DNA of 64,000 nt from assembly GCF_000963865.1 (NCBI RefSeq), contig NZ_CP011071.1, positions 2,840,001 through 2,904,000 of the forward strand, in the 5' to 3' direction. This document shows, one piece after another, positions 37,095-45,971 of the stretch (the first letter of the stretch is position 1; each line of letters starts with the position of its first letter). This DNA is from Flagellimonas lutaonensis. Its GTDB lineage: Bacteria > Bacteroidota > Bacteroidia > Flavobacteriales > Flavobacteriaceae. The notes under the pieces were generated by a model. The model searched no databases, was not told the origin of the DNA, and worked only from the letters and a program-made list of their open reading frames with translations. The position numbers and the translations under genes were made by a program.

Positions 37095-37138
37095 TTACGA
37101 ATTTAGAATTACGAATTTAGAATTATGAATTACGAATT
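37095..37138. repeat. short tandem direct repeat (14-bp unit)
   Basis: TTACGAATTTAGAA occurs twice head to tail (37095-37108 and 37109-37122), followed by TTATGAA and TTACGAATT. It lies just upstream of the hydrolase start at 37088. AT-rich runs of this ACGAATT kind are common between genes in flavobacteria; no function is evident. Confidence 0.55.
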
Positions 37139-37218
37139 GTGGTTGTATGTTGTGTGTTAGGTTTGGGCATTAAACATTGCATCTGTTTGTCTCACGTCTA
37201 AAGTCTAATAGCTAAGCC

Positions 37219-37536
37219 TCAAGAAATAAAAGTAAACCAATTTTGAAAATGCTCTCCCAAAAGGGGCAATGGCCGCTTTTTTTCATCGAGGGCCGATGTA
37301 AGGCCATAGATAAGGCCTATCACGTAGGCCGCAAACAATATGAGCCAAATGTAGGCCGAAAACGAATAGGTGAGTACAATGGCCAGTGCATGAAAAATCA
37401 AATGGATACCAAAGGCCTGCCGGGTGTGGAACCGGGCAAAGGCATGCTTGGGCTCGGCATTCATGCTGATGGCGATCAAAGAACCCACAATGGTAATATA
37501 GGCGATGATGGCGGTTGATTTCCCTTCAGGTTTCAA
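37219..37536 (-). CDS. small membrane protein, DUF4870/Tic20-like
   Basis: A 105-residue protein with three or four membrane segments (about residues 8-25, 40-62, 64-85) and the conserved ARFHTRQAFGIHL between the first two, the signature of DUF4870-type proteins. Translation starts at TTG 37536-37534, which overlaps the TGA of the dihydroorotase-like gene (TTGA); the next ATG, 24 codons in, would delete the first membrane helix. Coupled translation with the upstream gene is therefore likely. The family has no established function. Confidence 0.75.
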   Translation of the reverse strand: MKPEGKSTAIIAYITIVGSLIAISMNAEPKHAFARFHTRQAFGIHLIFHALAIVLTYSFSAYIWLILFAAYVIGLIYGLTSALDEKKRPLPLLGEHFQNWFTFIS

Positions 37537-38789
37537 TTCAATTCTATTTTTCCGTTTTTGATACTACCGAATACGCGGCCCTTTATTTTTCGGTTCAAGA
37601 AAATACTGTTTTTTGAGGTTGACCCAATGTGGCCATTGCTGAAAACGAATGTTTCGTCTGGGTCGAAAAGTGTCAGGTTGGCCGGTACTCCCTCTTTTAG
37701 GTCAGGGGCGCTAATATGAAAACGTTCTCGGCCCTTTGTGAGCAATTCAACGGCCATGTCTGTGCCCACCAGTGAATTTAATCCGCCGAAGGTACTTTCA
37801 AGGCCAATGGTGCCGTAGTTGGCGTTGTCAAATTCCACTCGTTTTTCCTCAATGTCGATCGGTGTATGGTCACTGGTCACATAGTCAATGGTACCGTTCT
37901 TAAGGCCCTTTATCAGGGCCTGACTGTCTTTTTTCTCTCTAAGCGGGGGCAAGGTCTTGAAGTTGGTATCAAAGGTTTCGAGTTCTTCATCGGTAAAGAA
38001 TAGGTTGTGAATGGCCACACTGCAGGTAACGTCCAACCCTTTCTTTTTGGCCTCTGCAATCAATTTTACGGATCTGGCGCTCGAAATGGTGGGTATGTGC
38101 AGTTTTCCCCCTGTATATTCCAACAAGAACAGATCACGGGCCAGTTGCAGTTCTTCGGCCAAGGCCGGAATTCCTTTTAAGCCCAACCGTGTCGAAACGG
38201 CCCCTTCATGTACATTTCCGTAGGCGGCTATTGAGGCATCTTGTGGGAACGAACATACCAGGCCATTGAAATTTTGGGCATACAACAGCGCTATTTTCAA
38301 CAGATTGGCATCGGACAACGATTTTTTATGGTCATAGAACGCCACGGCCCCGGCGTTGTGCATATCGTAGAGCTCTGCCAGCCCTTTTCCGTTGCCCCCC
38401 AAGGTAAGGTTGCCCATTGGGTGCAGATCGGTTAGTTTGCCGCGCGCCCTATCCTTTAAAAAAACAATATCTGAACTGGTATCAGGGGTGGGGTTGGTAT
38501 TGGCGTTCAGTACAACATCGGTAAAGCCACTTTTTGCTGCCACATCAAGGCCGTTGGCAATGGTTTCGCGTTCTTCAAATCCGGGTTCGCCAAAGGCAAC
38601 GCCGCCATCGAACCACCCGATGGATGCGTGCAAATTGGTTCTTTCAATAATTTTCTCGGAACCCTTGGGCGCAATCGTTGAAGCGATTTTTTCAATTTGT
38701 CCGCGTTGAATCAGTATATCACGCTTCTTTTGGTGCAAAGAATTGTTGCCTGGCGCGATGATGGTGGCAGACTTGATCAAGATGCTCAT
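37533..38789 (-). CDS. pyrC: dihydroorotase-like amidohydrolase, metal motif degenerate
   Basis: The start at ATG 38789 overlaps the upstream stop by four bases (ATGA) and gives a 418-residue protein with the normal N-terminus MSILIKSATIIAPGNN. Family features seen are GEPGFEERETIANG, KLHIPTISSARSV, VAIHNLFFTDEEL and VTSDHTPID. The canonical DxHxH that binds the two metals is replaced here (GWFDGGVAFGEPG), so this may be the non-catalytic DHOase-like form known beside active enzymes, or a diverged enzyme. Dihydroorotase makes the pyrimidine ring from carbamoyl-aspartate. The gene lies inside an operon with a BatA-like protein and DUF4870-like protein. Confidence 0.75.
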   Translation of the reverse strand: MSILIKSATIIAPGNNSLHQKKRDILIQRGQIEKIASTIAPKGSEKIIERTNLHASIGWFDGGVAFGEPGFEERETIANGLDVAAKSGFTDVVLNANTNPTPDTSSDIVFLKDRARGKLTDLHPMGNLTLGGNGKGLAELYDMHNAGAVAFYDHKKSLSDANLLKIALLYAQNFNGLVCSFPQDASIAAYGNVHEGAVSTRLGLKGIPALAEELQLARDLFLLEYTGGKLHIPTISSARSVKLIAEAKKKGLDVTCSVAIHNLFFTDEELETFDTNFKTLPPLREKKDSQALIKGLKNGTIDYVTSDHTPIDIEEKRVEFDNANYGTIGLESTFGGLNSLVGTDMAVELLTKGRERFHISAPDLKEGVPANLTLFDPDETFVFSNGHIGSTSKNSIFLNRKIKGRVFGSIKNGKIELN

Positions 38790-40708
38790 GAAATGAGTTT
38801 TTGGATGAACATTTCCATAAGGGCGAAAACCAGTGCTAAAATAACAAACCATTTCCAATACGAAGTGATTTCGTCTTGGGCGTTCAGCACCGCAAAGGTA
38901 TCCTCCAGATTTTCTGTTTGTTCGGTTATAGTAGCGCCAGATAGTTCGTGATAGGCCAAAAGGCTTTCTGTTCGCGGATAATTAAAACTAATACGTCCCA
39001 CGCGTTGTTGGCCGTTGGTGATGTCATATGTACCGGCAATATGGGGGTTTGCGTCAAAGAACAGGGAGGTCTTATTGGCAAAAGAGCGTTGGCGCGGTAT
39101 AAACTCTTCCCCATCCAAAGAAAGTTTCAAAATATTGTCTTGACCGGTCTGAACAGGCAGGTCTACCTGGGTGGGCCGCCCCAAAATTTCATACGGCCGA
39201 GGCCTTTTTAGGCTTGTCAGGCACATATTGTAGAAAACGGGAACAATAAGCGGGGATCCCTTAAAATTGGTGTTTTCTGAATGAAGCGGCGCAGAGAAAG
39301 CATAGAGATTTCCCTGTTGGTACAGAAAGGGCTCGTTGCCATCATACCCCAAAATCGTATTCGCCACACCGTTCGTCTTGTAATGCCCTTCCACTTTTGG
39401 ATACTGGAAATTTGTCACCTGTTTTTCAAACACGCTCGCCAAAATAGGATGGTCAAAATTGATATTGGATATATTTTTAGGCGCATCAACCCATTCCAAG
39501 AACCGGGGAGCGCCAAAAAACGACAACATTTGGTTGTAGTTGCCCAGATCTGCTTCTTTGGAAGGTATAAACACTAGGTTTCCACCATTGGCCATAAAGT
39601 CTTTGAGCACTTCTGAAAGGCTTTGGGGGACTCTGGTAAGCCCATCAAGAACCAAGGTGTTCTGTTTTTCTATCAGGCTATAGTCCAGTTGGTCAGGGCG
39701 GGCAATGGTCAAATCGAATTCATCTTCGGTATAGATACGCCGCAAATAGTCGCTATTCGCATTGGCGACCACCAGTACCTTGATTTTTTCAGGCTTGCCA
39801 ATGGTGAAGAAAAAATTGTTGTCATAGGGCAAACCTCCGTCAGAAATCTCTATTCTTCCTTTGATGTCGTCCCCGGCAGGGATTGAGAATATGACCTTTG
39901 CACTGCCCGTTTGGTCCATGGCAGCGGAGGTTTTGGCAATCAGGGTATCATTATCAAAGAGTGAAATGGGCAAGTTGTCCTCCTCATGATTGCCAGAGAG
40001 ATATATGGTAAGATTTGATTGCGAAAGGCCGTTGCCACTTTCAATACTGATGGAGTCGATGGAAACATTGGTTCGTTTTTCGGGCCGTAGGGCCACCGCA
40101 AACAGCTTTTGGCCGGGAATGTTATCAGGTACCTCTCCCAATGTTTCTTGAAAGTCTGAGATAAAGACCAAATTGCGAACAGTGCCCTGATTTTTTGAGA
40201 AAAGGGTGCTTGCCTTCAACAAGACATCATTAAAGCGTAGTTGCTGTATGGTGGGCCGAATGGCCAATAATTCATTTTTGCTGTCGTTGATGGTAATATT
40301 GGCATAGGTTTCACTGTTCGTGATAAGGCTGAACTGGCCATTGTCATCAAAATTGCTTATCAGGTCTTGGATGGCCTTTTCAAGAAGGGCGGCACCCTCT
40401 TTCTGTGCCTGCATACTGAATGAATTATCGAGATACACCACCGTTTCTTTGGGGGCCAGCGCGGTTTCATTGGAAGAAAAAGGTTTGGCAAAAGCCAGTA
40501 CCAAGGCCGTCAATAACCCCAAACGGGTAAGTAACAAAAGCCACTTTTTTAAAGTGCTGCTTTTTCGCGACTCTGAGACCACCTTTTGCAGCATTGCCAC
40601 ATTGGTGAACGGGGTCTTTTTGAACCGTCGCAATTGAAAAAGGTGTACAATGATAGGAACCAGAAGAAGAAAAAGGGCCCAAAGTAGTGCTGGATGTTCG
40701 AACTGCAT
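38786..40708 (-). CDS. BatA-domain membrane protein with von Willebrand A region
   Basis: Start taken at ATG 40708 (MQFEHPALLWALFLLLVPII) rather than two codons upstream. The 640-residue protein opens with the double-transmembrane BatA domain (residues about 5-80, containing HLFQLRRFKKTPFTNVA). Then comes a vWA-like domain with a MIDAS-type DNSFSM segment (VVYLDNSFSMQAQ, about residue 95) and LVFISDF. A long extracytoplasmic part follows, and a C-terminal membrane anchor lies near residue 625. Relatives in the Bat aerotolerance family work with a MoxR ATPase; none is present here. It is first in the operon with the dihydroorotase-like gene. Confidence 0.85.
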   Translation of the reverse strand: MQFEHPALLWALFLLLVPIIVHLFQLRRFKKTPFTNVAMLQKVVSESRKSSTLKKWLLLLTRLGLLTALVLAFAKPFSSNETALAPKETVVYLDNSFSMQAQKEGAALLEKAIQDLISNFDDNGQFSLITNSETYANITINDSKNELLAIRPTIQQLRFNDVLLKASTLFSKNQGTVRNLVFISDFQETLGEVPDNIPGQKLFAVALRPEKRTNVSIDSISIESGNGLSQSNLTIYLSGNHEEDNLPISLFDNDTLIAKTSAAMDQTGSAKVIFSIPAGDDIKGRIEISDGGLPYDNNFFFTIGKPEKIKVLVVANANSDYLRRIYTEDEFDLTIARPDQLDYSLIEKQNTLVLDGLTRVPQSLSEVLKDFMANGGNLVFIPSKEADLGNYNQMLSFFGAPRFLEWVDAPKNISNINFDHPILASVFEKQVTNFQYPKVEGHYKTNGVANTILGYDGNEPFLYQQGNLYAFSAPLHSENTNFKGSPLIVPVFYNMCLTSLKRPRPYEILGRPTQVDLPVQTGQDNILKLSLDGEEFIPRQRSFANKTSLFFDANPHIAGTYDITNGQQRVGRISFNYPRTESLLAYHELSGATITEQTENLEDTFAVLNAQDEITSYWKWFVILALVFALMEMFIQKLIS

Positions 40709-40874
40709 TCCCAATAAGATTGGCCAAATATAGAAAATATGTTTATGGTGGCTATGTTTCTTGTTTAGAGTTTAACAGTTTATGATATTTTCGGGAGAGG
40801 CTAGGGCAAGTGTTCTATGTGATGTTTCAAAACAATGATAAGAATTGACTTTTACACCCAACACGTAAACTTGT

Positions 40875-41870
40875 TCAGCAAAAGAAATAATGGTCTTTCA
40901 TGGGCTGTTGGCCGAGTTCTTTCAGGTAGCCCCGGATCTCTTTTTGGGCATCTTCATTCGCCACCGTAACGATGCTTTGGGGGTTTCCCATCGCTGGAAG
41001 GATGGAAAAGTGCGACAACTTTTTCCCATAAATTTTTTTATCGATTTTATTTGGATTGTCACACAGCCAGGTAAAATCCACCCCTTTTTCAAGCAATGTT
41101 TTGGCAATGGTCTTTCCTTTGAACCCGGCGCCCCAAATGACCAAGGGGCGGTTGGGGTCATAATCCAGCTTTAAGAAATAGTGCAGTTTAATATCCAAAA
41201 AATAGTTTTGGGCATAGTGCTCATGGGTGCGTGAGGTACGTGTGTCGTAATCGCGCCACAGGTGCAATACTTCTTTGCAGGGAATTATTTTCAATCCCTT
41301 TTCATAAAACCGAAAGGTAAGGTCATAGTCTTCTGGGTATCTATCGGGTCGAAATGCGCCACAGGCCTCAAAATCGTCGCGATGTACCATCCAACAGGGC
41401 GAGGGAATCACACATTCCTTATAAATTTCCGAATAGTTTTTTCCTTCGGAAATCAATTCGTTCAGCCACTTTTCATAACGGTCATACCCGTCACTGATGC
41501 CCCTATCAGAAAAATATTTCACCTGACCCACGGCCACATGGCCTTTTCCCTGTTTTTGAAGCGATTCGACCATTACCTGCAACCGATCGGGCATCATGAT
41601 ATCGTCAGAGTCCATACGGGTAGTGAATTCACCCGAACTGTGCTTGTAGGCCGTACGCAGCGCGGGAATGATTCCACTCCTTTGATTCTCAAAAACCTTT
41701 ATCCTCAAATCTTCTTTTGCATATGATTTCAGCACTTCAATGCTTTTATCGGTAGAATGGTCATCCACGGCCAACACCTCCCAATCTGTGTGGGTTTGGG
41801 CCAAAATGCTTTCAATACATTCGGGTAGATAATGGGCCGTGTTCTTAAAGGGTATCAGGATGCTGACCAT
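40875..41870 (-). CDS. glycosyltransferase family 2
   Basis: A 331-residue GT-A enzyme. The N-terminus MVSILIPFKNTAHYLPECIESI and AVDDHSTDKSIEVLKSY hold the nucleotide-binding fold, and TRMDSDDIMMPDR is the metal-binding DxD region. RPDRYPEDYDLTFRF is the catalytic-base/acceptor region (Glu-Asp). The last 90 residues (PNRPLVIWGAGFKGKTIAK) form a second, Rossmann-like domain, unusual for a simple GT2 and common in flavobacterial proteins of this type. The gene is followed 3 bases after the upstream gene stop and is probably part of the 40.8-43.5 kb minus-strand run. The sugar and acceptor are unknown. Confidence 0.87.
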   Translation of the reverse strand: MVSILIPFKNTAHYLPECIESILAQTHTDWEVLAVDDHSTDKSIEVLKSYAKEDLRIKVFENQRSGIIPALRTAYKHSSGEFTTRMDSDDIMMPDRLQVMVESLQKQGKGHVAVGQVKYFSDRGISDGYDRYEKWLNELISEGKNYSEIYKECVIPSPCWMVHRDDFEACGAFRPDRYPEDYDLTFRFYEKGLKIIPCKEVLHLWRDYDTRTSRTHEHYAQNYFLDIKLHYFLKLDYDPNRPLVIWGAGFKGKTIAKTLLEKGVDFTWLCDNPNKIDKKIYGKKLSHFSILPAMGNPQSIVTVANEDAQKEIRGYLKELGQQPMKDHYFFC

Positions 41871-41873
41871 ATA

Positions 41874-42848
41874 TCAACTCAACAACGAATAATCGATCAA
41901 CAATTTTCCATTTCGTTGCCATCGTATCCAGCCCTTGCCAATGGGTCTGAAGTCATCGTTCCATAGCTCGACCTGCATCCATTCGTTTTTAATGGAAACG
42001 GGCTTTAAGAAGGAATAGGGGAGGTTTACCTCGCTTGCCTGTTCAAAAGGTCGTGCCCTGATCTTTTCGTTGGAATCGGGCGGAAATTCAACCGAATGGA
42101 CCTGCAACAGAAACGCTGGCCAGAAAATGATTTTACCATCATACTTATTTACAAGGGCAGTTCTTCGGGTTTGGGTGTTTACGACCACTTCGGCAAATTC
42201 ACGACCCAAAGCAGCTATCTCAAAATAGAGCATGTCATAGTCTAATTTCATGTGCTCGGGCACCAGCCACGGCGGAGCTTGGGCAATATCGAAACCGCCC
42301 TGCCCACGTCTTTTAAAAACGATACTGTCGGTAGGGGCATGTTCCATCACCGATTTTTCAGGGTTCACATTGCCATAAAAATAAAGGAGGGGATTGTCGT
42401 AAAAATTGGGCGTAAAAAAGCCAAGGCCCATGTCGTTTTCAGGGTTCTGCAAATGTTTTTTTTTTGGGATGGCTGACCAAATCAAGAGATTTCCCTTTTC
42501 GGCCGGAGCTGTGGGTTTTGGCGCCTTCATTTCATGCTCGGCAGGTTTGGGGCTGTTTCGGTTTTTGTATTGGATCCTAAAATATAGCAAGAAAGACACC
42601 AACAACACCGAAAGCACTATATTGGCGATGACCACATATCGATGCTTTGTATAGCGCACGATTATGAAAGAGGTTACAAAGGCCAGCCCAGCAAACAGCA
42701 CCCCATAGCCCAAAACAATTGCTCCGGCGGCAAGCATTTGGCCCTTGCCGGCATCAATCAACTTTGCAAACAACAGTCCGACAAAGAAGAACGATACGGG
42801 CATCAGCAGATAAAAGAGAAGAAAGGCAGGTTTTAAGAACTTTTTCAT
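41874..42848 (-). CDS. membrane protein of unknown function
   Basis: A 324-residue protein with three N-terminal membrane segments (residues about 8-30, 38-60, 74-94), a Pro/Lys/Ala linker (PKPAEHEMKAPKPTAPAEKG) and a beta-rich soluble C-terminal half with KTDYSLLS-like strands (QVELWNDDFRPIGKGWIRW). The start codon abuts the stop of the SGNH hydrolase gene, so the two are co-transcribed. I do not recognise a named family. The soluble domain probably faces the periplasm. Confidence 0.75.
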   Translation of the reverse strand: MKKFLKPAFLLFYLLMPVSFFFVGLLFAKLIDAGKGQMLAAGAIVLGYGVLFAGLAFVTSFIIVRYTKHRYVVIANIVLSVLLVSFLLYFRIQYKNRNSPKPAEHEMKAPKPTAPAEKGNLLIWSAIPKKKHLQNPENDMGLGFFTPNFYDNPLLYFYGNVNPEKSVMEHAPTDSIVFKRRGQGGFDIAQAPPWLVPEHMKLDYDMLYFEIAALGREFAEVVVNTQTRRTALVNKYDGKIIFWPAFLLQVHSVEFPPDSNEKIRARPFEQASEVNLPYSFLKPVSIKNEWMQVELWNDDFRPIGKGWIRWQRNGKLLIDYSLLS

Positions 42849-43544
42849 CTACGGCCCCTTAAGTGTTTCTTCAATGGCCTTTTCGACCAGTTTTTCCATA
42901 ATGGCGTATCCTTTTTTGGTAGGATGCACTTCATCACCCGCTAATTCTTTGGGCAGTCCGTTGCGGTCGTCGGCCATGGCCGAAAAATAATCCAAGTACA
43001 TGACGCCCTTTTCTTTGGCCATTTTTTTGAGCATGGTGTTCAGTTTTGGGATTTTGATGTTGGGTTCCAAACCGGGTCGCCACGGATAGTCATACGCAGG
43101 AAGCACAGACGAAACAATGGGTTTGATGCCATTGGCCTGTGCCAATTCGACCATCGAAAGAATGTTGTCGTGTATTTGTTGCAAGGTCATCGGCCCCGTA
43201 TTGCCCGCAATGTCGTTGGTGCCCGCCAAAATGACCACGACCTTTGGTTGTAGGTCGATGACATCTTGCCGAAAGCGTAACAGGATTTGGGGCGTGGTCT
43301 GCCCACTGATACCGCGGTTGATATAGGGCTTGCCCTCAAAAAAACCAGGATTGGCCACCGACCAACCTTCAGTAATGGAATTGCCCATAAAAACCACTCG
43401 ATTCTCACCCTCTGCCGGTGCCTCGAGCCGGGCATTGGCCTCTTTGTATTTTTGTAGGTTGGCCCAGTCTTGGGCAGTAGCGGTCATGGTTACGGCAAAA
43501 AACAGCATCATTATTGTCAGCTTTGATATCAATTGAGGTTTCAT
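42849..43544 (-). CDS. secreted SGNH/GDSL-family hydrolase
   Basis: A 231-residue secreted esterase-like protein with signal peptide (KLTIMMLFFAVTMTATAQ). The blocks are MGNSITEGW (nucleophile Ser), GISGQT (Gly), LAGTNDI (Asn) and DEVHPTKKG (Asp and His of the triad). Enzymes of this fold remove acyl groups from sugars or lipids; here, with glycan genes around, carbohydrate deacetylation is plausible but not shown. Length is typical of the family. It is followed directly by the membrane protein gene at 42848. Confidence 0.9.
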   Translation of the reverse strand: MKPQLISKLTIMMLFFAVTMTATAQDWANLQKYKEANARLEAPAEGENRVVFMGNSITEGWSVANPGFFEGKPYINRGISGQTTPQILLRFRQDVIDLQPKVVVILAGTNDIAGNTGPMTLQQIHDNILSMVELAQANGIKPIVSSVLPAYDYPWRPGLEPNIKIPKLNTMLKKMAKEKGVMYLDYFSAMADDRNGLPKELAGDEVHPTKKGYAIMEKLVEKAIEETLKGP

Positions 43545-43814
43545 GTTATTTTAGAATTGTGTATACGGTTAAAAATAGTTCTTAATGTAGATAGTAGCAA
43601 TTTTCTGTCTTTCAAAGTTTTGGTATAAATCTTTTCTTTTCCACCTTGTTTGGCAGGTCTGTTAAGTTCAAGCCATGTGGCCATATTTTTGAGGTTCCAT
43701 AAGCTGTTGACCAAAATCTCATTAAAGCATGGTCAAAGCCCTTAAAATATCAATGGATGCTACACGCATGTTTTCTTGTTGTTCGACTGCCCTATTGGAA
43801 GGGGTTACTGCGCA

Positions 43815-44918
43815 TTAGTTTTTTTCTTTTTCCTGAATGGCCGCTGTCATGGCCCTGAAGGTCAATACAGGGCTACGCCCTTTTTCATCCAGTGTGTGTG
43901 ATGGATCTTTGTACGCTTCCATAAACCGTTCGGCCGAAGACCAGTAGGTGTGCATGACACCCAAATATCGGTCGGCCATTTTTTTGATGGAATTGGCCTT
44001 GAAGTCGGCCATCATTTCAACCTGTTTTTTGGCCACCTCTGGAATGCGCCAAGGGCAGGCCACCACATCAAAACCCTTCGTGGCAAAATAGGCAGGCGTC
44101 GGGTCGGCCCTTTCGTAGTGCCAATCAGAGATGACCACGTCTTTTGGAATCATATCGATGGCCCGTGCGGTGTTGTTCATACTGGCTTCCCACATACCTA
44201 TGCCCGTTTCGGCACCGTCGATAAGACGGTCGCCCCAAATCCATAAGCGAATCTTGTTTTGTGCCAAATGGTTACGGATCTTGCGCACCTCATCGGCAAA
44301 GAGTTTGGCAGGGTCACGGCCATGGCACCGTGGGCAATCTTCATGGGCCAGGTAAAAGACCTCATCCATGCCCGCGTGAAAGGCTTTTGCCTCAAACACC
44401 TCCACAATCTCATCGACCAGATCGAAGACCACCTCGTGTACATCGGGATGCAACGGACAGTAACTCTTGCAGTAGAGACCGTCTTCGTTGGGCCATTCGT
44501 AGTTTTCAGGAAGCTTGATGTTCGGGGTTTCGTCAAATTCGGGATATAATTCGAGCAGTTTGGTAGCCTTTGAATGCCAGCTTTGGTGCCCCAACAAATT
44601 TACCTGCGGAATGATTTCAATACCCACTTCTTTACAGCCGCTCACCAATTTCTTTACCTGTTCTTTGCTCAGCGCATTCTCTCCTCTAAGCTCGGGCCTA
44701 GAGTCATATTCATAGCGATAGTCAACACGCAAAACCAAGGTGTTGATGCCGTTGGGCGCCAATTCTTTTTTTGCAAAATCGATGAACTCATCAAGGGATC
44801 CGGGTTGTGGGGCCGCAATGCAGAGCCCTTGCACGGCAAAGACATCTTGACTTAGCGTTGGGGGTATGTTGCCAAAGAAAAGGTATGCCAAAAGAAGGTA
44901 TTGAAAGGGTTTCATCAT
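43815..44918 (-). CDS. secreted glycoside hydrolase family 20-like protein
   Basis: Start placed at ATG 44918 (or the next ATG, 44915), which gives a signal peptide (MMKPFQYLLLAYLFFGNIPPTLSQ); the frame upstream is not coding-like. The 367-residue protein has a TIM-barrel pattern: GINTLVLRVDYRYEYDSRPE, VGIEIIPQVNLLGHQSW, and the paired acids in AFHAGMDEVFYL, equivalent to the GH20 HxGGDE motif. GH20 beta-hexosaminidases use that Asp-Glu pair with the substrate N-acetyl group. The N-terminal accessory domain usual in GH20 is absent, so it is a catalytic-domain-only member. Substrate is not assigned. Confidence 0.8.
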   Translation of the reverse strand: MMKPFQYLLLAYLFFGNIPPTLSQDVFAVQGLCIAAPQPGSLDEFIDFAKKELAPNGINTLVLRVDYRYEYDSRPELRGENALSKEQVKKLVSGCKEVGIEIIPQVNLLGHQSWHSKATKLLELYPEFDETPNIKLPENYEWPNEDGLYCKSYCPLHPDVHEVVFDLVDEIVEVFEAKAFHAGMDEVFYLAHEDCPRCHGRDPAKLFADEVRKIRNHLAQNKIRLWIWGDRLIDGAETGIGMWEASMNNTARAIDMIPKDVVISDWHYERADPTPAYFATKGFDVVACPWRIPEVAKKQVEMMADFKANSIKKMADRYLGVMHTYWSSAERFMEAYKDPSHTLDEKGRSPVLTFRAMTAAIQEKEKN

Positions 44919-44978
44919 GGTTGGAAGTTTTGATTGCCCAATGGGAACCCTCAAAATAGCAAATAAATAGCTCTTGGG

Positions 44979-45251
44979 CTAACTTAGCCACCAAAAGAGC
45001 AAGACAAAGAGAAAGATGGTGGCAACAGCTGCCCACAAAGTTGCCCGAAGGTTCTTTCGCTTTTGAATGGCGATTTTTTTACGGATGGCTGCCATATCTT
45101 TGGGAATGGAAGTCTTGAGGCTTAGCTGTGTCAGGTTTTGTTTGCCGTAAACCTCCTCTTTGGTTTTTTTGCTACGTCCCTTCTTTTTGAGCAAACTTCT
45201 GTTCTGCCTGATTGTTTTAAGTGCGTGTAATGCAAATCCTCCTCCACCCAT
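44979..45251 (-). CDS. small basic tail-anchored membrane protein
   Basis: A 90-residue protein with a basic N-terminal part (LKTIRQNRSLLKKKGRSKKT, IRKKIAIQKRKN) and a C-terminal membrane helix (residues about 69-90). It begins MGGGGFALHALK. No signal peptide. I do not recognise a name, but the composition and length are those of small conserved flavobacterial proteins. It sits 60 bases from the GH20-like gene on the same strand. Confidence 0.6.
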   Translation of the reverse strand: MGGGGFALHALKTIRQNRSLLKKKGRSKKTKEEVYGKQNLTQLSLKTSIPKDMAAIRKKIAIQKRKNLRATLWAAVATIFLFVLLFWWLS

Positions 45252-45318
45252 TTTTATTGTCTTTTAATTATGGGTATCAAATCGGCATGTTTTGTTACAA
45301 GTGATGGGTTTATAGGTG

Positions 45319-45960
45319 CTATTGAAGATATGCAGAGGGGTTCTTGGCCATTTCTTCAAAAGTTTGAAAAAACTGTCCCATGTGCCAGCCGTCGACCAGG
45401 GCATGGTGTGCCTGTACCGATAGCGGCATAAGGGTCGCCCCGCTTTGCCCAAAAAACCTGCCCCAACTGATTCGTGGAACTGAATCATGTGGATGATAGC
45501 TCATGGCATGTTGTATACCGGTAAAACTGATCCATGGGATGGCAGACATGAACAAAAAGTCATCGCGACCGGGTTCGTCTTCCATAGAAGGATTTTTCTT
45601 CATATCCTCCTTGACCTTTTGGGCCCTTTTGATAAAGTCAGAAGCTTTTTCGGCATGGTCAACCGTACAAAAACTGAAGACATCGGCCTCATCGGTCGGC
45701 ACAGTGAATGAGGGGTGCACAGATTCATGCTCAATAATTGAACCGTTTCGAATACGCCAACGAAACTCGGGAATATCATTGGCCGTTTTTGATAGCAGAT
45801 AGACCAAACTAAAGGTCAGGGGCAATTCTGATGCCTTAACATATTTGACAAATGCCGTTATTTCAATATTGGCGGTAATATTAAAATGGGGGTGGTTCAT
45901 CCCATTGAAAAAATCAAAGTGCTTTTTTCTATGGACGCTGCCAAATTCGATTTTTTTCAT
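45319..45960 (-). CDS. chloramphenicol acetyltransferase-like protein (CAT family)
   Basis: A 213-residue protein. Start taken at ATG 45960 (MKKIEFGSVHRKKHFDFF), two codons inside the longest frame. The family core is complete: the catalytic His in QAHHALVDGWHMGQFF (near residue 190), the Asp in HHALVDG, and the SWGRFFGQ segment. CAT family members O-acetylate chloramphenicol or other hydroxyl compounds with acetyl-CoA as trimers. Chromosomal copies in flavobacteria are common and need not confer resistance. It overlaps nothing; the secreted-protein gene follows upstream with 11 bases between. Confidence 0.87.
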   Translation of the reverse strand: MKKIEFGSVHRKKHFDFFNGMNHPHFNITANIEITAFVKYVKASELPLTFSLVYLLSKTANDIPEFRWRIRNGSIIEHESVHPSFTVPTDEADVFSFCTVDHAEKASDFIKRAQKVKEDMKKNPSMEDEPGRDDFLFMSAIPWISFTGIQHAMSYHPHDSVPRISWGRFFGQSGATLMPLSVQAHHALVDGWHMGQFFQTFEEMAKNPSAYLQ

Positions 45961-45971
45961 TGGCAATTCTT

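Noticed and set aside
43545-43814. Open stretches on both strands between the SGNH and GH20-like genes
   Set aside because: No frame has a start, length and composition that together look coding; I could match nothing to a known family.
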